Below are positions 55,901-63,300 of a DNA stretch of 64,000 bases, piece by piece. The notes beneath the pieces are model-generated. The model made no database searches and had not been told where the DNA came from. It saw only the letters and a list, made by a program, of their open reading frames with translations. The position numbers were made by a program, and so were the translations under genes. Location: positions 200,791,259 to 200,855,258 of the forward strand of contig NC_133770.1 in the NCBI RefSeq assembly GCF_003597395.2. The letters run 5' to 3'. How positions within the stretch are numbered: the stretch's first letter is position 1; each line of letters starts with the position of its first letter. The DNA comes from Chelonoidis abingdonii (Eukaryota; Chordata; Testudines; Testudinidae).

Positions 55901-58692
55901 CTTGAGAACAATCCAAAGCATTGCAGACCAACGCATGTTAATTTTCATTATCTAAGTCAGATGCTAAGAGCAGAAGGTTGATTTTCTTTTTTGGCATTTT
56001 GAGTTCTGTAGTTTCCGCATTGGAGTGTTGCTCTTTTAAGACTTCTGAAAGCATGCCCCACACCTCATACCTCTCAGGTTTTGGAAGGCACTTCAGATTC
56101 TTAAACCTTGGATTGAGTGCTATAGTTATCTTTAGAAATCTCACATCGGTACCTTCTTTGTGTTTTGTGAAATCTGTAGTGAAAGTGTTTTTAAAATGAA
56201 CATGCTGGGTCATCATCCAAGACTTCTATAACATGAAATATATGGCAGAATGCAAGTAAAACACAGCAGGGGGCATACAATTCTCCCCCAAGGAGCTCAG
56301 TCATAAATTTAATTAATGCATTGTTTTTTTTAATGCACATCAGCAGGATGGTGTCCAAAGCATGAAGGGGCATACGAATGTTTAGCATAACTGGCACGTA
56401 AATACCTTGCAATGGCGGCTACAAAAGTGCCACGTGAATGCCAGTTCTCACTTTCTGGTGATATTGTAAACAAGAAGAGGGCAGCATTATCTCCTGTAAA
56501 TGTAAACAAACTTGTTTGTCTTAGTAATTGGCTGAACAAGAAGTAGGACTGAGTGGACTTGTAGGCTCTGAAGTTTTACATTGTTCTGTTTTTGAGTGCA
56601 GTTATTTAACAAACAAAATCTACATTTGTAAGTTGCACTTCCATGACAAAGAGATTGCACTACAGTACTTGTATGAGGTGAATTAAAGAATACTATTTAT
56701 TTTGTTTGTCGTTTTTACGTTGAAAATATTTGTAATAAAAAATAGTATACTCTGATTTCAATTACAAGACAGAATACAATATATTTGAAAATGTAGAAAA
56801 ATACCCAAAATATTGCACATTTCAATTGATATTGTATTGTTTAACAGTGCGATTAAAACTGTGATTAATTGTGATTAATTTTTTGAGTTAATCGCATGAG
56901 TTAACTGTGATTAATCGACAGCCCTAGCTGAAACTGTGTTTGGTGGCTAGATGGGAAGGAATGGAGGTGATTTGCCTTGAAGAAGGAAGGGTATGTGCAT
57001 TGGCACTGCTTACCAGCTAGGAGGGGATAATTAAACATACTTCTTTCACATGTTTCGTTGTTCATTGCCATCCTTCATCCCTTCCCTTCTAACCCTGCTC
57101 TCCACTTCATCTCTCATGTAATGGTGCAGCAGATGAGGAGATGGAACCACTGCGGGAGCACCCTGTCAGTCTTCACCCTGTTTCAACCAGAACAGCTTTG
57201 CAATCGGGACAAGCTGTGAACCCAGATATCTGGGCACCTTGCTTACCTGCATACGTTTGAATGATTTATTGGCTTATATACAAAGAGCAGCTCTACCTGC
57301 CTTTTAATCAGTTATTTTTAGTTTAATAATAATACAAATACTGATGTCCCTATCTTTGTGACCTGAAAGACATCAAAGAAGTTTAAAGTTAATAGCACCT
57401 CACAGAAGTGTTGTGGGCATAAATACTTGGATGACTGTGACGTACTCATATACTATGGTAACAGAGGCAATATAAGATAGCTTCTGAGAATACAGTTTGA
57501 ATTATAGAAGCAGCTCTTGTCTCAGAGATCTAGAGCCGGGGTTCTCAAACTTCATTGCACTGCGACCCCCTTCTGACAACAAAAATTACTACACAAATCC
57601 AGGAGAGGAGATTGAAGCCTGAGCCTGTTTAAGCCCTGCCACCCCATGCCAGAGGGAAGCCAAAGTCGAAGCCCAAGGGCTTCGGCCCCAGGCAGCAGGG
57701 GAGCAGGGTCTGTAATAAATCTTTAGTGTATCTGGCAAATAAATATCTTGCAATGCCAGCTACAACAGTGCCATGAGAAGGCCTGTTTTCACTTTTAGGT
57801 GACATAAACAAGTGGGCAGTATTGTCTCCTGCACACGTAAACAAACTTGTTTGTCTGAGTGATTGGCTGAACAAAAGGTAGGACTGAGTAGACTTATAAG
57901 TGCTAAAGTTTGACATTTGTTTTATTTTTGAATGCAGGTTTTTTTGTGCATAATTCTACATTTGTAAGTTCAACTTTCATGATAAAGAGATTGCACTACA
58001 CTACTTGTATTAAGTGAATTGAAAAATATTTTTTTTATTTTTACAGTACAAAAATTAATAAAAAATAAAGTGAGCACTATACACTGAAATTGAAATCAAT
58101 ATATTTGAAAATGTGGAAAACATAAAAAATATTTAAATAAATGGTATTCTAATACTCTAATTTTTTAACCATGTAATTTTTTTTTAAATTGCTTGTCAGC
58201 CCTATCCTAGATGTTTTGAGAAAACTCTGGAACTGTTTCAAATGTTCAGAATACTGAAAGCACCAACTTGTTCCAGGTTCCTCTTCCCATCTCTGTTCTC
58301 TCCAACCTTACCTTCACTACTGCGTTATCATCTAGTGCTGTAAATGAGATCTGAGCTCAAACAGCTTTTCTTCATTTTTCTGACATTCCTATTTCTGTTA
58401 TTCTGAGGGCATCCAGAGCCCAACACTAACAGGAGCTCTTGAGCGTTAGTTCGATTATGAGCATCTCCTTGGATTAAATAAAGTGTGGCTATCTACTGAA
58501 CCACTGATTTGCAGTTCACTGTTGACATTTTTTAACGGCTTTATGTTCTTCTAGCCCAGTAACAGTTATGGAAGATCCAACTTTCGTGGCACACCAAACA
58601 GCGGAGGAGGAGTTGCATCAGTACCTGGGGAGATGCATGAGATTTATATCAACTACAGAGACTTCTCACGCAAACCTAAGACAAGAGCATGA
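20716..58692 (+). CDS. CD226: CD226 antigen (DNAM-1), complete spliced coding region in six exons
   Basis: CD226 is an activating adhesion receptor of T and NK cells that in mammals binds the nectin-like proteins CD155 and nectin-2. Exons are 20716-20761, 21047-21376, 42485-42817, 52321-52432, 53348-53408 and 58555-58692; junction phases are 1,1,1,2,0 and all introns are GT-AG. The product is 339 residues (human 336): signal peptide 1 to about 15, Ig domain 1 at 16-125, Ig domain 2 at 126-236, TM about 244-270, tail 271-339. Recognition rests on the N-terminal MDY, TLECVYP, a second domain with four Cys, and the C-terminal EIYINY ... FSRKPKTR. No frame disruption is seen. Introns 2 (21.1 kb) and 3 (9.5 kb) hold most repeats. 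Confidence 0.95.
21047..21376 (+). CDS. CD226: CD226 coding exon 2: first Ig domain
   Basis: Residues 16-125. The Ig fold signature is complete: C37 (in TLECVYP), core W50, and D101-x-G103-x-Y105-x-C107. C37 and C107 should form the domain disulphide. N-glycosylation sequons are N32-M-T and N84-A-S. In mammals this membrane-distal domain contacts CD155 and nectin-2. The acceptor is gtgtttcag at 21046 and the donor is ag|gtaagt at 21377. Confidence 0.95.
24640..24860 (-). mobile_element. old CR1 3' fragment
   Basis: The + strand has 'gagtgctttggccagtctac', 'ttaaaattcctcaagaaaca' and 'aaggcttccacctcattcca', the complement of a diverged CR1 3' region. Both-strand short frames here are artefacts. 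Confidence 0.5.
25405..25655 (+). mobile_element. MIR-like (CORE-SINE) copy
   Basis: The order of blocks is that of MIR: 'gatctagcaaatagagcact' (tRNA-like), 'cccagctctgccactgacca', 'gatcttgaatgagtcacttc' and a tail with 'atgctttgagatctatggat'. Strongly diverged, as expected for an ancient amniote SINE. Confidence 0.6.
26115..26412. mobile_element. MITE-like element with imperfect inverted ends
   Basis: The left end 'gcgtgctctacatgcaaagt' and the right end 'cttctgtgcacagataagcc' look like inverted partners of a family whose ends read 'tgtgtagacaagccct'. The interior repeats 'taaactaaaggtgtgatttt' and 'agttttaaaccaacataagg' like motifs. A target duplication was not fixed. Confidence 0.45.
26905..27540 (+). 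mobile_element. diverged CR1-type LINE 3' half
   Basis: On the + strand the order 'caaggcactggtaatactgt', 'tggttctggtcactcatgtt', 'caagtctaaaagagcttggc' and 'aagatggagcttgataaatt' corresponds to the reverse-transcriptase thumb and C-terminal region of CR1 (the 'RLRELGLF' and 'FK..LD' blocks). Many frameshifts; non-functional. Confidence 0.6.
29384..29701 (-). other. 105-codon open frame of unknown nature
   Basis: An uninterrupted frame begins [20 protein letters not shown] on the - strand inside CD226 intron 2. There is no signal peptide, membrane segment or motif that I recognise. It is slightly longer than neighbouring chance frames, but nothing else supports a gene; it could be part of an unidentified repeat. 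Confidence 0.12.
31250..31340. repeat. fragment of the MITE-like family also seen at 26115
   Basis: 'ttcgtctacatacagacttg' and 'tttaattaaacaaatttcag' resemble the ends and interior of the 26115-26412 element. Short and diverged. Confidence 0.3.
31405..31520 (-). mobile_element. Penelope-like element terminus, copy 1
   Basis: On the - strand it reads ATGCATCTGACAAAGTGGGT, a stem-loop closing CACCCACGAAA, then CTTATGCTCCAATACATCTG and 'ggtgccacaggactctgt'. The same terminal block recurs at 44731-44874 and, in a sister version, at 31626-32065 and 41808-41934. Assignment to Penelope-like elements is from my recollection of these turtle repeats, not from a coding match in this window. Confidence 0.55.
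31626..32065. mobile_element. two Penelope-like termini in inverted orientation
   Basis: The left arm (31626-31808) and the right arm (31831-32065) are the same terminus on opposite strands, joined by 22 bp of AT-rich spacer (attaataataataatagataa region). The right arm reads 'ttccactacatgcatccaat', 'gaagtgggctgtaacccacg', AAAGCTTATGCTCAAATAAA and 'tttgttagtctctaaggtgc'. The right arm contains a GT/AT microsatellite absent from the left arm. Confidence 0.65.
31890..31956 (+). repeat. (GT)n(AT)n microsatellite
   Basis: Alternating gt and at dinucleotides within the right arm of the inverted Penelope-like pair; the matching position of the left arm has only 'tatatacatacagagaac', so the tract expanded after the pair formed. 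Confidence 0.9.
33652..33807. mobile_element. short hAT-like MITE
   Basis: Starts CAGGGCTGCCCAGAGGATTC and ends near 'aaaatggccctg' with a 'gccccacttgctcccc' block just before. The same block with a better end (tctaggcagccctg) closes the GC-rich repeat at 35933, so the two ends may alternatively bound one 2.3-kb composite (flanks gtgggtag and ttgggtgg agree at 6 of 8). Confidence 0.55.
34312..34530 (-). mobile_element. CR1 LINE 3' end fragment
   Basis: The + strand carries 'acataagaacagccatactg', 'gtctaccgacagtggcaatg', 'gaggctagggacacccattc' and 'catcctggctaatagccatt', the complement of a CR1 3' end of the same subfamily as 14085-14345. Confidence 0.8.
34712..34920. mobile_element. hAT MITE
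   Basis: Left end 'taggggttctcaat' and right end 'agtttgagaaccactg' are inverted partners of the CAGTGGTTCTCAAA type. The middle 'gtgttaaatagattaaaaag' and 'ctatgtgaaagggtcaccag' blocks are AT-rich. No convincing target duplication. Confidence 0.65.
35183..35933. repeat. GC-rich repeat with internal long inverted repeat and hAT-like right end
   Basis: A C-rich then mixed GC-rich block embedded in AT-rich intron. 35549-35632 and 35724-35808 are inverted copies of each other with about 91 bp between them ('gaacagctgcagtgtggctc' against 'gagccacgctgcagctgttc'). The right border reads tctaggcagccctg, the complement of the MITE start at 33652. A 245-codon + frame crosses it, but it is Pro-rich, has a mirror frame on the other strand because of the inverted repeat, and is not a gene. 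Confidence 0.65.
36295..36545. repeat. MITE-like AT-rich element
   Basis: 'attattactcaaaattctgc' at the left and 'gcagaatttttaattttttg' with 'gagaatttctcctaggagta' at the right look like the ends of a dispersed AT-rich repeat. Boundaries are approximate and no duplication was fixed. Confidence 0.4.
39850..40680 (-). mobile_element. old CR1-type LINE 3' half
   Basis: The + strand holds the complements of CR1 3' and thumb sequences in order: 'gaccagaaaggatcgtctag', 'acatccactcttgataatct', 'agttcttcaatcattcttgt', 'tctctgaaccatctccagtt' and 'aagtgtggaaaccagaactg'. It is more diverged than the copy at 8000-8900. It ends with sequence like 'cctagatatatgtctttgca'. Confidence 0.6.
41855..41899 (-). 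ncRNA. hammerhead-ribozyme-like core
   Basis: On the - strand CTGATGA (41887-41893) is followed by a short hairpin and GAAA (41866-41869), the two conserved strands of a hammerhead catalytic core. Helix II would be GTGAG/CCCAC (one A-C mismatch) and helix III a minimal AGC/GCT or less. Flanking GCAT/ATGC could form a short helix I. An extra A sits between CTGATGA and helix II, which is not canonical. Hammerhead motifs are known in Penelope-like retroelements. Activity is not implied. Confidence 0.4.
41935..42227. mobile_element. hAT MITE inside the Penelope-like terminus
   Basis: Ends are CAGGGTCAGCAACCTT and 'ataggttgcctacccct', inverted partners. Flanks atatacac and acatacac agree at 7 of 8, fitting an 8-bp hAT target duplication if the last G of the element is lost. 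The interior is AT-rich with a GC-rich block ('gagctccccgggtcggtggc'). Confidence 0.75.
42485..42817 (+). CDS. CD226: CD226 coding exon 3: second Ig domain
   Basis: Residues 126-236, completing codon 126 (Asp) from exon 2. It has C150 (NVTLRC), core W163 (MWERI) and the SDSGIYRC motif with C220. Two further cysteines, C177 and C197, match the extra pair in mammalian CD226 domain 2 and probably form a second disulphide. Sequons: N145-V-T, N178-L-S, N209-V-T and N225-K-T. VMRLTV at the end is identical to the mammalian protein. Acceptor ttttaatag at 42484; donor cg|gtaagt at 42818. Confidence 0.96.
43199..43321. mobile_element. hAT MITE, 123 bp, with TSD
   Basis: Ends CAGGGGTGCTGGAACA and, reversed, CAGAGGTGCTGGAACT. 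Flanks TCCTGGAG (43191-43198) and CCCTGGAG (43322-43329) agree at 7 of 8. Confidence 0.85.
43679..43864. mobile_element. hAT MITE, 186 bp, with perfect TSD
   Basis: Ends CAGTGGTGGACAACC and, reversed, CAGTGCTGGGCAACA. Perfect 8-bp flanks CCCTAGCT at 43671-43678 and 43865-43872. Confidence 0.88.
44687..44890. mobile_element. Penelope-like termini as a near-perfect palindrome
   Basis: 44731-44787 and 44818-44874 are inverted copies, identical at 56 of 57 positions. The 30-bp spacer reads 'atgcatctgacaaagtgggt' then 'attcacccac', itself a stem-loop (GTGGGT/ACCCAC). Outer sequence 'agaggggtagccatgttagt' is a further part of the terminus on the left only. The block is the same family as 31405-31520. 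Confidence 0.75.
45548..45669. mobile_element. hAT-like MITE, 122 bp, with perfect TSD
   Basis: Ends AAGGGTGACCAGA and, reversed, TAGGGTGACCAGA. Perfect flanks TGTGCACC at 45540-45547 and 45670-45677. The interior has 'aattgggactgtccctataa', typical of a dispersed turtle repeat. Confidence 0.88.
45770..46745 (+). mobile_element. CR1 LINE 3' half
   Basis: Early on it encodes [20 protein letters not shown] and [10 protein letters not shown], the region after the CR1 catalytic core. 'gcccacacctggaacactgt' and 'ggagagattaaaaagtctag' represent the 'RPHLEY' and 'RLK.LG' blocks. The 3' end 'gggctagatggaccattggt' with 'ctgacccagtatggcccttc' is the sense strand of the subfamily found inverted at 34312 and 14085. 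Multiple stops; inactive. Confidence 0.8.
49225..50591. repeat. GC-rich block with a hAT-like right end
   Basis: A sharp rise in GC in otherwise AT-rich intron, ending in 'actgtttgagaactgctg' at 50591, which reversed (CAGCAGTTCTCAAACAGT) is a hAT-type terminus. No matching left terminus was found, so this may be a truncated element in - orientation. The long frames on both strands (up to 190 codons on -) are composition artefacts. Confidence 0.4.
51165..51390 (+). mobile_element. MIR-like (CORE-SINE) copy
   Basis: Blocks 'tctgggttcagttcctggca', 'ctgccacagagtttttgaga', 'ccctgggcaagtcacttccc' and 'ttgtaaaattggggtaatca' are in MIR order on the + strand. Confidence 0.65.
52321..52432 (+). CDS. 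CD226: CD226 coding exon 4: stalk and transmembrane helix
   Basis: Residues 237-273 and two bases of codon 274. [11 protein letters not shown] opens the membrane segment; about 244-270 is uninterrupted hydrophobic residues (ending ILIISVTVV), followed by the basic stop-transfer YRKK. The acceptor is tatcttctag at 52320 and the donor is aa|gtaagt at 52433. Confidence 0.92.
52433..53347 (+). other. CD226: CD226 intron 4 (915 bp)
   Basis: Short intron with AT-rich sequence, including a 'cttgaaatgtcaacacttga' stretch of the type seen near 38700. No other feature. Confidence 0.85.
53348..53408 (+). CDS. CD226: CD226 coding exon 5: basic juxtamembrane segment
   Basis: Residues 274-294, with [11 protein letters not shown] giving a strongly basic patch like the Arg-rich one of human CD226, then [10 protein letters not shown]. 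The 61-bp exon keeps phase 2 to 0 and a small size expected for this part of the gene. The acceptor is gtgtgtcaccag at 53347 and the donor is cgg|gtaag at 53409. It is diverged from mammals, so its call depends on phase, spacing and basic character. Confidence 0.85.
55315..56926. mobile_element. fold-back hAT element, 1,612 bp, with TSD
   Basis: Ends TAGGGCTGTCAAG and, reversed, TAGGGCTGTCGAT. Flanks GCTGAAAG (55307-55314) and GCTGAAAC (56927-56934) agree at 7 of 8. The left arm (to about 55870) and the right arm (from about 56340) are inverted copies of roughly 550 bp. Transposase remnants: on the - strand 56216-55938 [19 protein letters not shown] and [15 protein letters not shown]; in the right arm on + [20 protein letters not shown], the hAT dimerisation region. 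Frames are broken, so it is inactive. Confidence 0.85.
57537..57707 (+). mobile_element. left part of a hAT MITE
   Basis: Starts 'cggggttctcaaacttcatt' and continues 'gcactgcgacccccttctga' and 'gaagcccaagggcttcggcc'. Its right half is missing; at about 57710 it switches to the next element. Confidence 0.7.
57708..58206 (+). mobile_element. right arm of a second fold-back hAT copy
   Basis: The sequence matches the right arm of the 55315-56926 element, including 'ggcaaataaatatcttgcaa' and 'gtaaacaaacttgtttgtct', and ends 'gcttgtcagccctat'. No left arm is present. It is directly fused to the MITE fragment on its left. Confidence 0.75.
58555..58692 (+). CDS. CD226: CD226 coding exon 6: cytoplasmic tail with ITT-like motif
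   Basis: Residues 295-339 and the TGA stop. The tail ends [21 protein letters not shown]325-I-N327 corresponds to the Tyr322/Asn324 YxN motif of human CD226, which recruits Grb2 after phosphorylation, and S332 to human Ser329, a PKC site linked to LFA-1 association. Both are preserved with the same spacing, so signalling is probably conserved. The segment before it ([15 protein letters not shown] and a Gly run) is diverged from mammals. Acceptor gttcttctag at 58554. Confidence 0.96.
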   Translation, partial: PSNSYGRSNFRGTPNSGGGVASVPGEMHEIYINYRDFSRKPKTRA

Positions 58693-58710
58693 GTTTCCTT
58701 CTCATGTCTG

Positions 58711-58716
58711 AATAAA
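58711..58716 (+). promoter_or_regulatory. CD226: AATAAA polyadenylation signal candidate
   Basis: AATAAA begins 18 bases after the stop codon. Use of this site would give an unusually short 3' UTR, so downstream signals are more likely to matter. Confidence 0.35.
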
Positions 58717-58914
58717 GTAACCAAAGTAGAAGTACAGGCTTTGGATCATAGGCTTTATTCTCCTTTGTACCAGACTGACCTTTATTTTTTTAGTCTCCAT
58801 CAGCTAAGTGACTTTGATTTATCAGTGCAGCAAGAGATTATTTGTTTGTCTATAATTTACATCTTCTGAGGTTTTAACTACCTTTTAAGCAATCTTTTTG
58901 GCAGGGAGCGAGGG

Positions 58915-58920
58915 AATAAA
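58915..58920 (+). promoter_or_regulatory. CD226: second AATAAA candidate for CD226
   Basis: AATAAA about 220 bases after the stop codon, a more usual distance. Which signal is used cannot be decided from the sequence. Confidence 0.35.
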
Positions 58921-60000
58921 TTAAGAGGCCAATTGAGAGCTGGTGTACCTCCCATGGCACTGGAGCTGCGTCTGCCTACACCAGGTCTGAATCTGATCCT
59001 GAAAATTTATATGAACGAGTGAAGCAGAGGGAAAATGTGTTCTTTTCTGTCTAGATCCAGATATTTAACATCTGCAGCGGCACTTTATGCTGTGTGCTTT
59101 ATAGAGTGACAGCAGAATGAAACTGTTTTTGCCCACTGGTAACATAATACCTGCATGTGAAGTGACAGGATCAAATACATCAGGTTTCCTCTTGCCCAGA
59201 ATAAGAAGGGTTCATAGGATCCTGCCATCCCTCCCTCTCAATGGCCACACATGATGTTCAAGCAGCCATTCAGGTCTTTATGGTTAAGAAAAAGATAGAA
59301 ATCTGGCCCTGAGGCACAGCAGCACACTCAGGTGAAAACAAAACACAAAGACTCAGTCACTGACAAGTTATATTTAATAATAATTTATTATAAGGTTTGG
59401 TTGCACAAAAAAATAAATGAGAACAAGGAGGATATGGGAATAAATGAGGCAAAGCAGAAGAAAAAAGCATGATTAAGAACACTTACAAAATGATATGTAT
59501 ACATACACACACATATATGTGTATATATTCTGCAGGAACCTGCAGAAGAAAAATGCACAAAAATAGAAACAAACAAACAAACAAACCAGAAGGCAGACCT
59601 GAGAATTAGGGTCTACGCATCCTATTGGCCCTATACACAAGTGCTTTTAGTGGAATGTCTCTAGGCGTGCGCAGGACAGTCACTTTAACATGAGAGAGGA
59701 ATCCAGGTAAGCGAGTGCTATCATGAAGACTAATAGTCACATATGGCTGCATACTATAATGCCTTAACATACTGTATACGTATGTCAGGCTGATTAGGCG
59801 CCTGCTTGGCCTGATGCTCACTTTCTCTTTAAACATTAGTGAAAGTGGTATTGAACTTGAATATTTCTGGAAAGGGGAAAAAAGTTAATGTCATTCTGAC
59901 TAAGCATTAGTTACCAGTTCCATTGAGTTTGGCAGGGAAAGAGGATTGACAGCAGCCTGAAAGCTAAAAGTTTTATTATTTTATTATAATTAGCCTCTTA
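58921..60000. other. 3' flank, no gene seen
   Basis: Ancient-repeat motif at 58925-59005 ('gagctggtgtacctcccatg'). A small AC/AT-rich tract lies near 59498-59527. No coding exon recognisable on either strand. Confidence 0.5.
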
Positions 60001-60310
60001 GACTCATAGACTCATAGGTCAGAAGGGACCAATATGATCATCTAGTCTGACCTCCTGCACAAGGCAGGCCACAAAACCCTACCCATACACATTTATAACA
60101 ACCCCTAACCATGACTGAGTTATTGAAATCCTCAAAATTGTGATTTGAAGACCTCAAGCTGCAGAGAATCCACCAGCAAGTGACCCATGCCCCACGCTAC
60201 AGAGGAAGGCGAAAAACCTCCAGGGCCTCTGCCAATCCGCCCTGGAGGAAAATTCCTTCCCGACCCCAAATATGGTGATCAGCTAAACCCTGAGCATAAG
60301 AAAACAGTGG
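60001..60310 (-). mobile_element. CR1 LINE 3' end
   Basis: Begins on + with a doubled 'agactcatag' (the CR1 3' tail reversed), then 'gtcagaagggaccaatatga', 'tctagtctgacctcctgcac', 'agaggaaggcgaaaaacctc' and 'aattccttcccgaccccaaa'. It is the same subfamily as 12132-12378 in the opposite orientation. Confidence 0.88.
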
Positions 60311-63300
60311 TCTAGATTCTTCTGGTCATTATGTGGACATGGGTGTCCCAAGCTACTGGGGAGGATCACAGCATTGTGCAGCTAGCCTACACTTCAGCTA
60401 AACTGAAGTGTTGCAAGACTAAAAATTCGTTCAAACCTAGCATTGAAGAGTTTCATTGTTTAGAATGTCAAACACCACTAGAAAACATCTCTATTATTAT
60501 TTTTTGGAATCTGTGTACTCTTCAACAAATACCTATACAAATTATAAGGGATACTTTTATTTTCTTCCACTGACTGAAGGGTTTAGGAAATGTTAGCACA
60601 TGAACGATGAAATTGCATCATATTGATGAGGATACACAGAAAGGTACTATTAATGAGTTGGGGTGTGTTTTTTTTTTTTTTTTTACCTGAGTTATCGGAT
60701 CACTGCAAATTGTGCATATTATTACAAGTAAAACCCTGTATCAGTGGGCCTTTTCTCTAACCTAGATCTGGTGATCCCATTTATATTCAAATGACAAGCT
60801 GTTAATATAATGAATTCCACTAGCTTTATGTTTCCCAGTCAGAGCTCCGGATGCCTCAAGATATAATAACCACAAAGTTGGTAGTGCCCCCTTATCTTTT
60901 TAGAAGCAGAATTTCACTCGTCGTGCAACTATACTAGTTTAAAAAGTTGTTTTTACTGAAGGTGAAAAAAATGAGGATTTTTTAAAACTTGAATAGCTAT
61001 AAGATTAGTTTCTTTTGGTTTGTTTCTGGTAAATGTCCTTGATATTTCCTTGAAATGCTATCTGAGGCCATTATAACATTTCTGTGTAGATTTTCTTTTC
61101 AAAATAATTGAACATTTTCCAGATTTTAGGGGGGAAAAAATCTATACTGAACATCTTAGCATTTTGTTTAATCTATTTTAATTCAAATTCCATAGATGTT
61201 TTGCTTCTACGAAGACAGTATACAGGGAAAAGTGTGTCAACACATCATACATAGCATAATAAAAGTAATATATTAATCCTTTCCAATAAACAGACAAAGC
61301 AACAGCTTAATTTTGTACCATTATCATAAAGCTATATCAGTGAACAGCAGCTGAACCCCAGATGAAACCATTAAAAATACAACCTTGTCAAGAGATTTTT
61401 GTAATTTACTGATTTTGCTGCCAGTTTAGAATATTAAGACTAAAGAGCCTGGCTTGGAGATACATACATACATACATATATACATACACACACACACACA
61501 GACATGTGTATGAATGCAAAAGTTGTCATTAATATGTCAACATTGCCAACAGACAGTTTCTTTTCTAAATATAGGGAAAAACTTTGCTACCACTGTGGAG
61601 TAACTGTTGGCTAGTGCTTATTTTTTTTTTTTTAATGGCAGTCACTGTAGGTGAAGAGCCTAAGCACAGTAGTTAGGGGAGTGGGATTTAAAACCTCTTA
61701 AAATGTATGAGTGTGGCTTGAGGAACTGTCTGTGGCAAAATTTGCATTGTTTTAAATTAGTGTTTTAGGTACCCACTCTGAAGTCAGACAGCTGATAGGG
61801 CACTATTTATGACTTAGATGATCAAGCTCAGAATTTCACATAATAAGACCAAATTACATCCTTAGCAAATGTAAGAAATGCAATTCCTTTTACAGCTGCT
61901 TATTTCCTCTAGGGCAAAAGTATGGAACTAAATTTTTCAGTCTCTTTTGAACAGTAAAATAGCAATGATTAAACACTGAAAATAATGATTGAAATAAGTG
62001 TGATTTCTCTCTACAGCTTAGAACAGTTTTAAAAGAATCAATGTCCCACCAAGATAATAATAAACCCCAAACAGCAGCCAGATTATGGAATTTACTGAAG
62101 GCTGTTACAGCATTACTTATTTTTAAATAACCAAACAACCCCAGGCTCTAGAAACATTACTTTAATAAATAAAGCTTACAGGATAAAGCATATTTTCATT
62201 AAACAAAAGAGATATTTAATTTGTTAATCTTTAATTAAGGGAGCTCTTAGCAGAAAACTGGAATTATACTGATAGCAGCTTTTAAAAAAGGGGAAAAAAT
62301 GGCTTTTCTTCAGTGACCAGTAAATGTGCTATGGCTAGTTGTATGCATGCATGTTGTATACAAGGAGAGAGACATTTATGTTTAAAGGACAAGTCCTGTA
62401 ATTGATGGCATTATGAAACCTTTTAAACTTAAATACATGTCTCTTGAAAAACAGAGTCCTCCAAAATAAAATAGTATCTGAAATTGGCCTATTCTGGCAG
62501 CACTTCACCCTACAGAGAGAGCCATCTTCCTGGTTCACGAAAAATAGAAAGAGGATTGAACTCCCACTTTAAGGTGCTTTGGGTAGATAGTATAGAAGAG
62601 AATTGAGATTCTATATTGAAATATTTCCTTTAGCTCTCTTTATTCTTAAAAAAAATGTGTTTTAAAGAGAATAACGAATCTGCATCCTGCCATCATAACT
62701 TCCCACTTTCTGTTCCTCTTGGCTATTCCTTTCTCTCCTGCCCAGCAGAGCACATTTTGTCCGCTAGTAGTTGGAGGTGTGAAGTAATGTCTGGAGGGTT
62801 TGTTGCTGAGAGGGGGAGAGGAGGGAGCTATAAGTGTATGTTGGGTTGTTCTTGAAAGATTGTCAGGCAGGGAACTTGGGATTTGGGGAAAGGTCTGGGC
62901 TGAGCTATGAAAAGAAACTTTTTCAAATAACAGATCCTAGGGTGAAGATGACTTATAGTCTTAAAACTTCTGGAAACCATGAGGCAGATTATTTCTCATA
63001 TCTACTTTATACCCCTGAAGTTCCATTTAACTCATTAGACTAAGTGATTGTCATGTGGTGATGCTTCACTGAAGTCCAAGGAGTGACATTGATTGACACC
63101 AGCAGAGTTACCATGTACCTCACTGAGTTACACAGGCATAAGTGAGAGGAAACCCAGGCTTTAAATACTTCCACTGAATTCAGTGGAGTTGTATATGCTT
63201 ATACCAGGGCTACAATTAGTTGCAAATGCCTTGTTTCTCCAGTTAAATCTATTTGTTAGCTCCCGTCTTTAATGATCATTAGGTAGCAAGATGACTTTCT

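Larger units (their letters stand above)
53409..58554 (+). other. CD226: CD226 intron 5 (5,146 bp)
   Basis: Holds the fold-back hAT element (55315-56926) and a chimeric hAT fragment (57537-58206). 53420-55300 has only ancient repeat motifs (for example 'gaccagatcctcagctggtg' near 55030). Confidence 0.85.
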
